Shown here piece by piece: positions 45,780 through 57,640 of a stretch of 64,000 nucleotides of DNA. The notes beneath the pieces are model-generated. The model ran no database searches, was not told the DNA's origin, and saw only the letters and a list, made by a program, of their open reading frames with translations. The position numbers were made by a program, and so were the translations under genes. This stretch comes from Prorocentrum cordatum (taxonomy: Eukaryota > Sar > Dinophyceae > Prorocentrales > Prorocentraceae): contig CAUYUJ010019917.1 of assembly GCA_963575745.1 (NCBI GenBank), positions 1-64,000 on the forward strand, written 5' to 3'. How positions within the stretch are numbered: position 1 is the first letter of the stretch; each line of letters opens with the position of its first letter.

Positions 45780-47110
45780 TCGGCGACCCGGGGCCAACAG
45801 GGCCCCAAGAGGCTGCAAGGAGCCCCAGGAGGCCGCAGCGACGGCTCCAGACGCCTTTCAAGACGACTCGCATGACCCATGACGCCAAGAAGGCCCCCGA
45901 AGTCCCCGAAGACGCCCCAAGAGGCACCCCGAGAGAGCCCCAATAAGCAAAATTCGTTGATTTCCTATGGGAAAACTGATATGTTTGGCGTGTTCGCCTT
46001 TTGGGCTTCCACTGCGTCCAAGACGGCCCAAGAGGCCCCCAAGACTGGCCCACAAGCTCCCAAGAGGGCTCCAAGACGACCCCCGGAGGGTCCCAAGACG
46101 GCCCGAGAAGCCCCCAAGAAGTCCCTAAGAGAGCCCCAGGACGAGCCCCAGAGGGGTCCCAGAGGTGCACAACCACATTCAAATTCCGAGCTTTCGCCCC
46201 CAGAGGCTCCCAGGAATCCCCAAGAGGTCCCCTCCCTCTCCCCAAGAGGCCCCCCAGAGGCCCCAAGAGGCCCCCAGGAGACCCCCAGGAGGCTCCCAAG
46301 AGGCACCCCAATAGAGCCCCAAATAAGCAAACACTGCAAATTCCTCTGGGAAAACTTATATGTTTGGCGTGTTCGCCTCTTGGGCTTCCACTGCGTCCAA
46401 GACGACCCAAGAGGCCCCCAAGACGGTCGAGGAGGCCCCAAAGAGGGCTCCAAGACGGCCCACGAGGGGGCCAAGACGGCCCACGAGACGCCTAAACCGC
46501 GCAAGAACGCCCCCCAGGAGCCCAAGACGCCTTTCCGGGGAGTCTCCACAGCGCCCCAGGAGGGCCCAAGACGCCTCCAAGGAGCCCCCAGAATGCGAAA
46601 GGATTGTCTAAAACGCTCCCAAGCAGCCCAAGTCAGCCTTCCTACGGCACTCGAGACTCCCAGGTGGCCTCCAAGAGACCCCAAGAGAGGTCCGAGAGGC
46701 GTCCCGGGACGGCCCGAAGAGGCCCAAATCGTAGATGTTCATTAGTTTTTTTCCATGTTTTGGCTTCTTGCGTTTTCGAGCTTCCGATGATCCAAGAGCG
46801 CCAAAGAAGCTCCCAAGACCGCCCCAAGACCACCCAAGAGACCCTCAGGACGGCCCCAAAACGAGCCGAGAAGGCTCCAAGACTGCCGAAGAGGCGCCCA
46901 GGACAGCCCCAGACCACCCCAGAACAGACCCACAATGGGCCCAAGAGCGGGAGCAATAAGCTTCCGGAGACCTCCGAGAGGCCTCCGGGACCCACCAGAG
47001 GCCCCCAACACACACCCGACCCCTGAGAGGCCCAAAAAATCCCGACGAGGCTCCAAGAACAGCCCAAGAGAGCTGCGAGAGCCGCCCCGAGAGAGCTCAA
47101 AGAGGGTAAA
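45780..47110. repeat. CCCAAGAGG-family repeat block (plus), at least three linkers
   Basis: Units include CCAAGAGGCCCCCAAGAC. Linkers at 45945-46030, 46325-46410 and 46730-46800; the first two share CTTATATGTTTGGCGTGTTC-type sequence, then GGGCTTCCACTGCGTCCAAG, at 380-bp spacing. The ~380-bp spacing also seen at 43.8-44.2 kb indicates a higher-order unit. Confidence 0.8.
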
Positions 47111-47192
47111 ATCGTTGATTCCCCATGGTGTTTCTAATGTTTTTCGCCTTCTCACAACCCTCGAAGATCGAGGATTTGGGTGAAAAAATTCC

Positions 47193-48300
47193 CCGAATTC
47201 CCCTGGGGCCACGAAGCTCTGTACTGGGTGGGCAAAAATGCAAAATTAAGCGTGTGGGACGCATGTAGGCGGTCCCACTGGGGGCTTCTGTGGAGCTCCA
47301 TATTGGGGCCACGAAACGCTGTACTGGGTGGGTGAAAATGTCAAACTGCGTGTGCGGGACGCATGCGGGCGGTCCCACTGGGGGTTTCGGCGGAGCTCCG
47401 TGTGGGGCCACGAAGCGCTGTACTGGGTGAGTAAAAATGCCAAATTCGGTGTGCGGGGCACAGGCGGACGGTCCCACTGGCCACGAAACGCTGTACTGGG
47501 TGCGGCGGACGCATGTGGTACACCCGACTGGGCCTTTCGGTGGAGCTCCCGATGAAACGACGAAGCACTGTATTGGGTGTGGCGGACGCATGTGGCCACC
47601 CCCACTGAGGCATTGGGTGCAGCTCCCTACGGGGCCACGAAACGCTGTACTGGGGGTGGCGGACGCATGTGGCCACCCCCACTGAGGCATTGGGTGCAGC
47701 TCCCTACGGGGCCACGAAACGCCGTACTGGGCGTGGCGAGCGCATGTGGCCACTCCTACTGGGGCCTCCAATGGAGCTCCCTATGGGACTACGAGCCGCT
47801 GTACTGGGTGTGGCGGACGCATGTGGCCACCCCCACTGGGGAATTGGGTGCAGCTCCCTACGGGGCCACGAAACGCTGCACTGGGGGTGGCGAACGCATG
47901 TGGCCATCCCCACTGGGGCCTTACGTGGAGCTGTCTATGGGGCCACGAATCGCTCTACTGGGTGTGGCGGACGCATGTGGCCACCCCCACTAGGGCCTTC
48001 GGTGGAGCTCCCGATGGGGACACGAAATGCCGTACTGGGTGTGGCGGACGCATGTGGTACACCCCAATGGGCGCTTAGGTGCAGCTCCATATGGGGCCAC
48101 GAGACGCTGTACTGGGTGTGGCGGACGCATGTGGTACACCCCACTGGGCCCGTCGGTGGAGCTCCATATGGGACTACGAAGCGCCGTACTGGGTGTGGCG
48201 GACGCATGTGGCCACCCCCACTGTGGGGTGCACGGGAGGAGGAGACGCGGGGACCGTTTCTTCAAAACGAAGACCCAACACCATAGGATGGTTGGAAAAA
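47193..48300. repeat. ~78-bp tandem array (13 units) plus conserved tail
   Basis: Thirteen units marked by GGGGCCACGAAACGCTGTAC, or a variant, then TGGGTGTGGCGGACGCATGT, CCACCCCCACTGGGG and GGTGGAGCTCC. The period is near 78 bp in the 3' part and longer in the first units. It ends in the tail shared with 15530-15572. The 26-residue repeat frames on minus are artefacts of a period near a multiple of three. Confidence 0.85.
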
Positions 48301-48760
48301 AAACGTCTGGGGACCACGCTCCACGCAGGGATCAAATAGTTTAAAAGAACCTGGAACAAAACAAATAAACGAATCACTCCTGTGAGGCCCCCAAGAATAC
48401 TACAATTTAGGTGTTCGGCATTACCGCCACCTCCCAATCAAATCTTCACCATGCAACGCATGTTGGGAACCTTACACTTATCAGCGGTAAGAAAACAACA
48501 TTGAACAGAAAGCACGGATAAAAAACCACACACTCAAGTTAAACTACGACAAACGAAAGCAATCCACATTCATCGTAAAGAAAGACATGAAAAACATGCA
48601 CATTGAAACAATGCGAATCGAAAACAATAGTCAGAAACCTCATACACTTAAAACCAATGTCAAAATCGGCGATGGAAATCAACAAGAAAACGTCTTCGGA
48701 CCAGGATCCCTGCGAGGGTCCTGAAGACGTTTTAACACATGAAAAAACAACCTGTGGTGC
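48300..48760. other. A-rich segment with a perfect-stem hairpin
   Basis: A-rich plus strand. 48687-48697 (AAAACGTCTTC) and 48723-48733 (GAAGACGTTTT) form an 11-bp perfect stem, extended inward by GGACC/GGTCC with one bulge. No gene is recognised here or in 48761-49250. Confidence 0.55.
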
Positions 48761-49258
48761 GCGTGAGTCGCGCGACTCGCAGGACAGCGATAAAGAGGAC
48801 GAGAAGTGAGGCCCCCGGCTCAAAGAAACTCGGGAGCGGCAGCGCGGGCAGGAAGAAGGCGGAAGGGGGGGGAAGCCAGCGCGGCAGCAGCAGGGAGACG
48901 GAAAAAAGGGGGAGGAGGACGACGACGAAAGAGGCGGGATGATAAATGGTGGATACGCGTTGTTCCACTGGCGCGATGGACAAGCAGCGATGCCCGCGCC
49001 ATGTCGCGTTGGCGCTTCAGAAGGACAACGGTTAGTAGCTAGTGCAAGAATCGAACGAAGCCTAGCTCGCCCGTCAGCGTCTCGGCCTCATTCCCGTAAA
49101 CTGCAGTGCGGGAGCTAAACGCCCGCGAAACAACCAAGCGAAGAGAATGTGACCGGCACATGTTTGAAACAAGTACAGCTAAGATTGTGAACCTGAGGCC
49201 TCGATGGACACTCTTCCAGAAGCCAAAGTCCTGGGTGGCTCAAAGATGGCTTTGACGT

Positions 49259-49650
49259 GCGAAGGACGACCGCAGCGCAGAATCAAAGTAGCATCTGCGG
49301 GCCCGCAAGGCGACCGCCTCGCTTGACGGAGGTCAGCGACATGTAAAGGCGGGTCCGAAGGATGGCCGCTGCGCAGAGTCGGGATAGCATCGGCGGGCCC
49401 GAAGGGCGACCGCGTGAAGAGACATGTGGCCAGCACGAGTGCATCTCTCAAACATGTCATCAATTTCGCACATCGCAGCCCACCAGGGATGGCGAGGTCC
49501 CGCGAGGTCCCGTTCTGATCTGCGCAGCACCACACTTAGCTGCCCCCCCTCCAGATCGCGAAAGTAGCGGCAACTTCGCAGTTCGCAACATCCGAGAGAT
49601 GACGAGGTCCAGCTCTGATCTGCGAAGCACCACACTAAGCTCGCCCCCCC
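49259..49650. repeat. Two successive ~100-bp tandem duplications
   Basis: 49259-49320 and 49355-49416 align (GAAGGAYGRCCGC, TAGCATC, GCGGGCCCG). 49468-49550 and 49575-49650 align (GGCGAGGTCC, CTGATCTGCGCAGCACCACA, CTTAGCT). Confidence 0.65.
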
Positions 49651-49769
49651 CAGTACACATCGTATGTCGCATCAGAACAGTCATTCGTCCTTTGACCGAG
49701 TTTTCAATGACCATGGGTACTGGCTACTGCAAATATAATCGAGCGTGAAAGTTCAGAACGCGCGAAGGG

Positions 49770-50180
49770 TACCACACACACGCACACACATGTATGCACA
49801 TGTAAACGAGCCTACATACACACACATACATACATACATGCATATATATATATATATCGTGATATATATATAGAGAGAGATACATGTATACACATACATA
49901 CATACATACATACATACATGCATGCATGCATGCATACATATATGCATGCATACATACATACATACATACATACATACATACATACATACATACACATGCA
50001 TACCTCCATATCTACATACCTACATACAGACGTACATATATACATACATACATACATACATACATACATACATACATACAAACATACATACATATATACA
50101 TATATACATTCGTACGTACATACACTACAGACAGACACCATAAGCATATACAAGTGTATGTGTATATATATATATATGTA
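49770..50180. repeat. (TACA)n tetranucleotide tract
   Basis: TACA/CATA repeat with GCAT and TATA interruptions; the His-Thr-Tyr and Met-Tyr-Val-Cys frames are artefacts. Confidence 0.95.
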
Positions 50181-50183
50181 CGG

Positions 50184-50227
50184 ACTAGAAACAGTCGCGC
50201 GCGCTCCGCGCGCGCTTTGTTTCTAGG
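50184..50227. repeat. 45-bp GC palindrome, copy 4
   Basis: ACTAGAAACAGTCGCGCGCG, loop CTC, CGCGCGCGCTTTGTTTCTAG, directly after a TATATATATATGTA run. Confidence 0.85.
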
Positions 50228-50349
50228 TCGCTCGAGGGCACTGGGACATGCAAGCTGAAACACGATTGATTCCTCATTATCCTCCTGCTCTGTTCCGAAA
50301 GTGCGCAAATCATTGAATGCGTGTGTGTTTGTTTCCACGCGTTCGGCCG

Positions 50350-51720
50350 CTCCCCAGCCCCCTCGAGGTCTCCTGGGCGTTATCTTATGCACTTTTTGGA
50401 GAGTGTCGAGGCCCTCGTGGCTATTCTTGGGGCGGGCTGGGTGTTCCTAGAGGATGCGTTTTGGTGTTTCTTTGGGGCCTCTGCGCCTCTTTGGGGCCCT
50501 TTAAGCGTCTTGGGAATCTTTGTGGCGGGCTTGGTGTTCGCAGAGCGTCGCGAAGGCGTTTTAGCGCCTCTTTGGGGCCTTCTCAGGGCCTCTTAGGTGC
50601 CTCTTTGGGGCCTCCTGGGGACGTCTTGGGGGTATGTGAGGGTCTTCGTGGGGCTTCTTGGTGCCTCCTGGAGCATTTTGGAGGCCTCTTGGAAGGTTTT
50701 TGGAGGCCACATCTTGGCCTCGGAAACGCACTTGACGCGAAAACACGACAATATACAAATAATCAATAATTGCCCCATGCCTTTTTCAACGTTTGTTGGA
50801 CTTTCCGGAGCCTCCTCGAGCGCTTCTGAAGCCCTCTTGGGCACTCTTGCGGGCGTGGGGGCGGGTTTCGAAATCATCTTGAGCCGTCTAGGAAGGCTCT
50901 TGGGCAGTCTTGTGGCCTCTTGGACTGTCATGGGCGCCGTTGGGGACTCTGCTCGGCCGTGTCGGATGCCTCCTCTTCCTTCTACCTCTCATGTCGCTTC
51001 ATCCTCCACTCTCTCATTATGCTCCTCCTCGTGTCTTTTCCAGGAACCCTCGGCCAAGTTGCAGCCGCGCCTGGGGGGGGGTCATAAGGTGCTCGTGAGA
51101 ATGTCGTGCGATGTTGAGGCGTTCTGGATCGTCTTGAAGCCTCCTCGGGGCGCCTTGGAGACAATGTTGGGGCCTTTGGGACGCCGTGTTGAAGCCCTTC
51201 TGGTCTGGGGCGTCTTGGGGGCCCTTTGGGGGCCCCCTGGGGGCCTCCTGGGGCCTGCTGGGGCGGACAGCTCCAATTGTCGGTTCGCGTGCCCCCCCTT
51301 GGGCCTCTATTGAAGCCATCTTGGGACTCTCTTGGGCTATCTTGAGGCCCTCTTGGTCCGTCTTGGGGCCCTTTTGGGCCGTCTGTTGGGCCGTCTTGGG
51401 GGGGTCTTGGGGACCTCTTGGTCCGTTTTAGTTCGACGGAAGCCTGAAAACGCGAACACGCAAAAAACCTCGAACAAATCAGTAACAATAAATGAGTTTG
51501 GTCTGTCGGGCCGCTCTCAGGAGGGCTTTTGGAGGCATGTTGGGCGGTCTCTTGGCGCGCCTTGCCTTGGGGCTAACGTCTTGGAGCGGTTTTCGGTGAT
51601 TCAGATCCCTGCCAGGTCCTTGTTGGACATCTTGGGGGTTTGGGGGGGGCCTCCTGGCCCATCTTCGGAGGCCAGAAGATCCCTGCCACCGGCATGGAGC
51701 TCTGGTGATTGCCCTTAGGG
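50350..51720. repeat. CCCAAGAGG-family repeat blocks, minus orientation
   Basis: Two blocks (50350-50960 and 51100-51720) of CTTGGGGCCTCTTTGG-type units. Linkers lie at about 50695-50800 (GACGCGAAAACACGACAATA, AATCAATAATTG) and 51425-51500 (GAAAACGCGAACACGCAAAA, AATAAATGAG). Confidence 0.7.
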
Positions 51721-51734
51721 CCCCTGCCCTGCCC

Positions 51735-52350
51735 CTGGTATATGTATGTATGTATGTATGCATGCATGCATGCATGCATGTATGTATGTATGTATGTATG
51801 TGTGTATGTTTGTATGTGTGTATGTATGTATGTGTGTATGTATGTATGTATGCATGCATGCATGCATGCATGCATGTATGTATGTATGTATGTTTGTATG
51901 GATGTATGTATGCGTGTATGTATGTATGTACGTATGTTTGTATGTATGTATGTATGTATGTATGTATGTGTGTGTATGTATGTATGTATGTATGTATGTA
52001 TGTATGTATGTATGTATGTATGTGTGTATGTGTGTGTATGTATGTATGTATGTATGTATGTATGCATGTATGTATGTATGGATGTATGTGTGTGTATGCA
52101 TGCATGCATGCATGCATGCATGTATGTATGTATGTATGTATGCATGTATATATGCATGTATGTATGTATAAATGCATCCATGCATGTATGTATGTATGGA
52201 TGTATATATGGATGCATGTATGTATTCATGTATGAATGAATGTATGGATGGACTTAGGTATGTATGTATGTATGCATGTATGTATGTACGTATGTATGTA
52301 TGTGTGTATGTATGTATGTAGGTAGGTAGGTAGGCAAGTAGGTATGAATG
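51735..52350. repeat. (TGTA)n tetranucleotide tract, ~615 bp
   Basis: TGTA with GCAT interruptions. Cys-Met-Tyr-Val and His-Thr-Tyr-Ile frames are artefacts. 52351-53070 has two short plus ORFs (76 and 77 codons) that I cannot support as genes. Confidence 0.95.
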
Positions 52351-53074
52351 AATGTATGTATGTAACGTTATGTGTGTATGTGCATACAAACATGTACCTG
52401 CACATTATCATACTGTACACACTTGCATCGTGGTATTTGCCCTCTGCCCGCTCAAGCCCTCGCGCGATTGGGAGATGATTTCATGGTAGGCGTGGATCAT
52501 ACCGCTTTCGTGAAAGAAGCAAGAAGAAAACGCGACATGATGCACATGAATAATAACTTAGACTTTGCTGCCGAACAGAAGCCTCCCGGCTGCACGCCGT
52601 GACCATGATAATGGCCACGTGCTGCTATCTAAATGGTGTCGGCACGAAGATCATGAAACGCATCCTCCGCGTCCTCCTTGAAACTGAAAACGCCCAGGCC
52701 GACACGGAACCAGCCCAAATCCGAAATGTTGCCAAGAATGAGCGACCCGACACACTCAAGAGCGACATCATTATACCAACGCCGATAAACGAACAGAAAC
52801 CGATAAACGAAAACAATCCGACAAACAAATGAGTACTGGGAGAACGCAGCAAATGTTCTGGCCTAATACTCTTGGGTATCCTGCATTGCCGCCGTGCTGC
52901 GTTCGACCGTGGGTCGTCCGAGGCCCAAGCCTGATGGCCGCCTTTTTGTTTTTACCTAACAGCGAAGACTGATAGGTTTCTAGTGGTGTCAAAAGAGAGC
53001 ATCTTGACTCCCCAGGGGGGTCTGGGCGGGTGCCGGGGAGAAGCCGCGGAAGTCGCTATAAACAAACAGTCACA

Positions 53075-53420
53075 CACTTCGTGGCCTTCGAGGTCCCAGA
53101 ACTCCATTCCCGGGCCACATTCTGAATGCCCAGAGCCAACGGTAGGCCACTTCGTGGTCTTCGAGTTCCCAGAACTCCATTCCCGGGCCACATGTTGAAT
53201 GCCCAGAGCCAACTGTAGGCCACTTCGTAATCTTCGAGTTCCCAGAACTCCATTCCCGGGCCACATTTTGAATGCCCAGAGCCAACTGTAGGCCACTTCG
53301 TGGTCTTCGAATTCCCAGAACTCCATTCCTGGGCATGATTTTGAATGCCCGGAGCCAACTGTAGGCCACTTCGTGTTCTTCGAATTCCCAGAACTCCATT
53401 CCCGGGCCACATTTTGAATG
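53075..53420. repeat. ~72-bp tandem repeat, five units
   Basis: GGCCACTTCGTGGTCTTCGA, then CCCAGAACTCCATTCCCGGG and TGAATGCCCAGAGCCAAC recur at about 53070, 53147, 53218, 53293 and 53364. Confidence 0.85.
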
Positions 53421-54690
53421 CTGAGGCAGGCTGATGCTGAGGCTGAGGCAGGCTGAGGCTGAGGCAGGCTGAGGCTGAGGCCGAGGCTGAAGGCAGACTG
53501 AGGCTGAGGCTGAAGCAGGCTGAGGCTGAGGCTGAGGCTGAGGCTGAGGCTGAGGCTGAGGCTGAGGCAGGCTGATGCTGAGGCAGGCTGAGGCTGAGGC
53601 TGAGGCTGATGCAGGCTGAGGCTGAGGCAGGCTGAGGCTGAGGCCGAGGCTGAAGGCAGACTGAGGCTGAGGCTGAAGCAGGCTGAGGCTGAGGCTGAGG
53701 CAGGCTGAGGCTGAGGCTGAGGCAGGCTGATGCTGAGGCAGGCTGAGGCTGAGGCTGAGGCTGATGCAGGCTGAGGCTGAGGCAGGCTGAGGCTGAGGCC
53801 GAGGCTGAAGGCAGACTGAGGCTGAGGCTGAAGCAGGCTGAGGCTGAGGCTGAGGCAGGCTGAGGCTGAGGCTGAGGCAGGCTGATGCTGAGGCAGGCTG
53901 AGGCTGAGGCTGAGGCTGATGCAGGCTGAGGCTGAGGCAGGCTGAGGCTGAGGCCGAGGCTGAAGGCAGACTGAGGCTGAGGCTGAAGCAGGCTGAGGCT
54001 GAGGCTGAGGCAGGCTGAGGCTGAGGCTGAGGCAGGCTGATGCTGCAGGCTGATGCTGAGGCAGGCTGAGGCTGAGGCTGAGGCTGATGCAGGCTGAGGC
54101 TGAGGCAGGCTGAGGCTGAGGCCGAGGCTGAAGGCAGACTGAGGCTGAGGCTGAAGCAGGCTGAGGCTGAGGCTGAGGCAGGCTGAGGCTGAGGCAGGCT
54201 GAGGCTGAGGCTGAGGCTGAGGCTGGCAGGCTGAGGCTGAGGCAGGCTGAGGCTGAGGCCGAGGCTGAAGGCAGACTGAGGCTGAGGCTGAAGCAGGCTG
54301 AGGCTGAGGCTGAGGCAGGCTGAGGCTGAGGCTGAGGCAGGCTGATGCTGAGCAGGCTGAGGCTGAGGCTGAGGCTGATGCAGGCTGAGGCTGAGGCAGG
54401 CTGAGGCTGAGGCCGAGGCTGACGGCAGACTGAGGCTGAGGCTGAAGCAGGCTGAGGCTGAGGCAGAGGCAGGCTGAGGCTGAGGCTGAGGCAGGCTGAT
54501 GCTGAGGCAGGCTGAGGCTGAGGCTGAGGCTGATGCAGGCTGAGGCTGAGGCAGGCTGAGGCTGAGGCCGAGGCTGAAGGCAGACTGAGGCTGAGGCTGA
54601 AGCAGGCTGAGGCTGAGGCTGAGGCAGGCTGAGGCTGAGGCAGGCTGAGGCTGAGGCTGAGGCAGGCTGAGGCTGAGGCTGTGACTGCGA
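53420..54690. repeat. GAGGCT satellite with ~155-bp higher-order period
   Basis: A hexamer array (GAGGCT) with regular variants. The marker GAAGGCAGACTGAGG occurs at 53489, 53652, 53807, 53962, 54130, 54267, 54421 (as GACGGCAG) and 54576, a mean period near 155 bp. The 587-codon minus frame over it (Ser-Leu, Pro-Gln, Ala-Ser repeats) is an artefact. Confidence 0.9.
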
Positions 54691-54923
54691 CTGCCGTTGC
54701 CACTGCGACTGTCATCGCGAATGCGACTACGACTGCGAGAACAGCAGAATTCTACAACTGGATCCTCATCTGAATCGTAAGGGGAATGCTTCCAGATATG
54801 CTCCTACACATCGCTGTTAGGTTGCTTTGCTGGGATACTTTGGTTTTGTTAAGGAGCGCTTCCCTTCTGACGAAGAGACGGAAACACTGGAAACAACCCT
54901 CCTAATTACTGGAGAATCAACAA

Positions 54924-55022
54924 CGACACAAACATAAAACCTCTCAGCTCCGCGTGGAGTTCTTGGATCGGTGCTGGCCCCCACTCCCTGGCGCGCGGAG
55001 CGCGCCAAGGGGGGGGGGGGGG
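54924..55022. mobile_element. GC-core foldback element, copy F, right half missing
   Basis: Has the left arm (ACACAAACATAAAA), CTCCGCGTGGAGTTCTTGGA and the first hairpin GGCGCGCGGAGCGCGCC. It then breaks into a 14-G run where the second hairpin should be. 55040-55255 is CCT-rich. Confidence 0.65.
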
Positions 55023-55358
55023 GGCAAAGCTGGTCCTTCGTCGATGCTCCTGCTCCCCCCCCTCCTCCCTCCCTCCCCCTGGCCCTCCTACTGCCTCCCT
55101 CCCCCTCCCCTCCCTGCCCCTCCCTCCCCCTCCCTCCCTCCCTCCCTACCTCCCTCCCTCCCTCCCACCCTACCTCCCTCCTCCCCCCTACCTCCCTCCT
55201 GGCCCTCCTCCGTCCCGCCCTCCCTCCCCCCCTCCTCCCCTCCTCTTATGGACCTCCTCCTCCGGTCTCGGATCGAGGCTGCGCCCCGCCATCAGTTTCT
55301 GGATCGCCAGGTTCTCGGCCTCGCCGGTCCCGGCCTGGGGGGCGGAAGGCGCAGCGTT

Positions 55359-55544
55359 GAGCAGGGACCGACCGTCCCAGCATTCCTATATTCCTACCAC
55401 GAAATGCTCTTAGGACCCAAGAACGATCTAAGAACACAAACGATGCTTTTAGAACATAAACCCGATGTGACAAAAAACGACAGACTCCGCCAGACACGTT
55501 GGTAGGGCTACAGGCGAGCCAGGACGCTTCGCCACTGCTTGAGC
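55359..55544. repeat. TGTTCTTAGAAC-rich dispersed element, copy 2
   Basis: Same bounds as 41067-41298, with the internal CTACCACGAAATG, AACATAAACCCGA and ACTCCGCCAG conserved. Confidence 0.75.
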
Positions 55545-55779
55545 AGCGGCCGCCGCGCGCAGCGCATCGCGCGGGGGCGGCACCGGCCAGGGGGAGGGGG
55601 AAGCAGGAGGAGGGAGGACGTGGCGAGGAGAAGAGGGAAGAGGGCGGAGGTGGAGGGGAGAGGAAGAGGAGGAGGAGGACGAAGGGGCGAGGATAGGAGA
55701 GGAGAGGATGGAGTTGGAACATGGGGGGAGCCCGCCGGCCGTACGGAGCATGTACCCGCCACAGCTTTTCCCGCCCACG

Positions 55780-56690
55780 ACGGCCCCTGGACGGCCTCCA
55801 AGACGGCCAAGCTGGCCTCCAAGGCGGGCGAGATGTCTCAAGGTGGGCCCCCTAAGACAGTCCCGAGACGCCTCCAAGACGGCCCCAAGACGGCCCAAGA
55901 GGCCCCTCAGACGCCCGAAGAGGCCTCCAAGAGGACCTCCAGGAGGCCAAACTCCTTCATGTCACCTCGGTGTTTCAAGGATATGTTAGCGTTCTCGCCG
56001 TTTCAGGCTTCCGACGCTCCAAGATGGGCCCATAGGCCCCCACAACCGCCTCAAGACAACCCAAGAGGCACCCAAGACGGCGCCAGAAACCTCCAAGACG
56101 GCCCTAAAGCACCCAAAGAGGGACCCACGACAGCCCAGTGAGGGCCCAAGACAGCCTCTGGAGGCCAAGAGGCCCCTCAGATGCCTCAGGAAGACCTCCA
56201 GGACCTCCACGAGGCCAACATCCTTGATGTTCCTTAGGCTATTCAGGCATGGTAGCGTTCTCGCCATTTCGGGCTTCCGAAACTCCAAGGCGGGCCGACG
56301 GGCCCATGGGCCCTCAAGATTGCCCCAAGACGGCCTGGACCCAGGAGACCCCCAAGACGGCCCGACAGGGCCCCAAGGCAACCTAAGAGGCTCCCAAGAC
56401 AGCCTTGGGAGGGCCCCAGAGACATCCCAAACCGCCATAAAGTACCAAAAGAGGGACACACGATTGCCCAAGGAGGGCCCAAGACAGCCTCTGGAGGCCA
56501 AGAGGCTCCCGAGATGCCCCAAGAGGGCTCCAAGAGGTTCTCGCCTTTTCGGGCTTCCGACGCTCCAAGGCGGGCCCATAGCCCCCCCTAAGAGGCCTCC
56601 TACAAGCCCGCAAGACGGTCCAAGAGGGCCCCAAAACGGCCCAGGAGGCACCTAGGACGGCCCCAAAGACAACCCCAGAGACCTCCAATA
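55780..56690. repeat. CCCAAGAGG-family repeat block (plus), three linkers
   Basis: Linkers at 55950-56025, 56215-56290 and 56535-56575 share TTCTCGCC, TTTCGGGCTTCCGACGCTCC and AAGGCGGGCC. Their spacing is about 270-310 bp. Confidence 0.75.
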
Positions 56691-57053
56691 TACAGCCCTC
56701 ACGCGGCGAAGAGGGCCTCGGGGTGGGAAGGAGGCAGCGCCAGCCGCGCACGTCCCCAAACTATGAGAAGACCCTGGAAGTCGACCCCTCGAGGAAGAAC
56801 AAACGCCATAAACATAAACTGTTCGACGCTCCGCGCGGAGTTCTTGGATCTGCGCTGGATCCCCCTCCCTGGCGCACGGAGCGCGCGCCAAGGGCGGCGC
56901 CGGAGGCGCCGCCAGGGAGGCCCCGCGGGTTCCAAGAGATCCGCGCGGAGCGCCGAACACTTCAGGTTTGCGGCGTTTTTCCTCCGTCGAGATTCCCCCC
57001 AGGGCGTTCCCTGCCCACCCCGAAGCCTTCTTCGCCGCTTTCGGGCCGTGTTG
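56689..57053. mobile_element. GC-core foldback element, copy G, ~365 bp
   Basis: Outer left CGGCGAAGAGGGCCTCGGGG against outer right CCCCGAAGCCTTCTTCGCCG; then AACGCCATAAACATAAACTG against CAGGTTTGCGGCGTT; then CGCTCCGCGCGGAG against ATCCGCGCGGAGCG; then the two-hairpin core. The outermost arms pair within this copy but are not found in copies C or D. Confidence 0.8.
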
Positions 57054-57439
57054 GAGAAGTCTGGGGCTGTCTTTAGGTCTTTTTCCCTGCGTTTGGGCGT
57101 TTTTTCTGCTTCGAAATAGGGGGCAAACAAACCTACCTCGCTTTTGACCACCCTCGCTTCCAAGACATACCAAGCGATGCCAAACTACGGCATGTACTGG
57201 TCAGGCCGCTTGACGAGGAGGCGTATGGTATGACGTGGTTTTGCCTGGAAGCGAAAGCGGGCTAGGTAATTCACGCTCTGACGAGACCCAGCCCCATCCT
57301 GCCGCGGAGCGCCGCGGGGGAGCGCGAGCACCTGCCGGGCGTCCCGATTGAAGTCGATGACCTTGTGGTGCACCTCGCGGCGGCGAGGGCGCCCCGCACA
57401 GGGGGTGACGTGGTCGAGCCACTCAGGTCATGGTAATGA

Positions 57440-57640
57440 TAGGATCTGGGATTTAGAGAAAATATAAATATTTATAAAAAAGTTTTTCAACTTCTTAAAG
57501 AGAATAAAAACTAGTTCTGGGCTTTAAAAAAATAGAAATGTTTAAAAATATGTAGAGGAAATAAAAACATGTTTTTGGATTCCGTAAACTGGTTGTTGTT
57601 TTGATCCTTACGCGGCGCAATGTAGTAAACCGCTTTCTCG
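57440..57640. other. Short AT-rich island
   Basis: About 160 bp of A/T runs with two related halves (CTGGGATTTAGAGAAAATAT and CTGGGCTTTAAAAAAATAGA). It stands out sharply from the flanking GC-rich DNA. No gene. 57641-58570 has nothing I can support. Confidence 0.5.

Noticed and set aside
49020-49140. tRNA-like T-arm string (GCAAGAATCGAACGAAG) on the minus strand
   Set aside because: No matching D-arm, anticodon stem or acceptor pairing could be drawn.
52952-54715. 587-codon minus ORF of Ser-Leu, Pro-Gln and Ala-Ser repeats
   Set aside because: A shadow of the GAGGCT hexamer satellite; the frame changes with unit length (155 bp is not a multiple of three).
57185-57425. Minus ORF with HHKVIDFNRDARQVLALPRG resembling a ribosomal L2-like phrase
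   Set aside because: Only VIDFNRD-like residues match; the Gly/His core expected before it is absent and the frame ends after about 60 codons.
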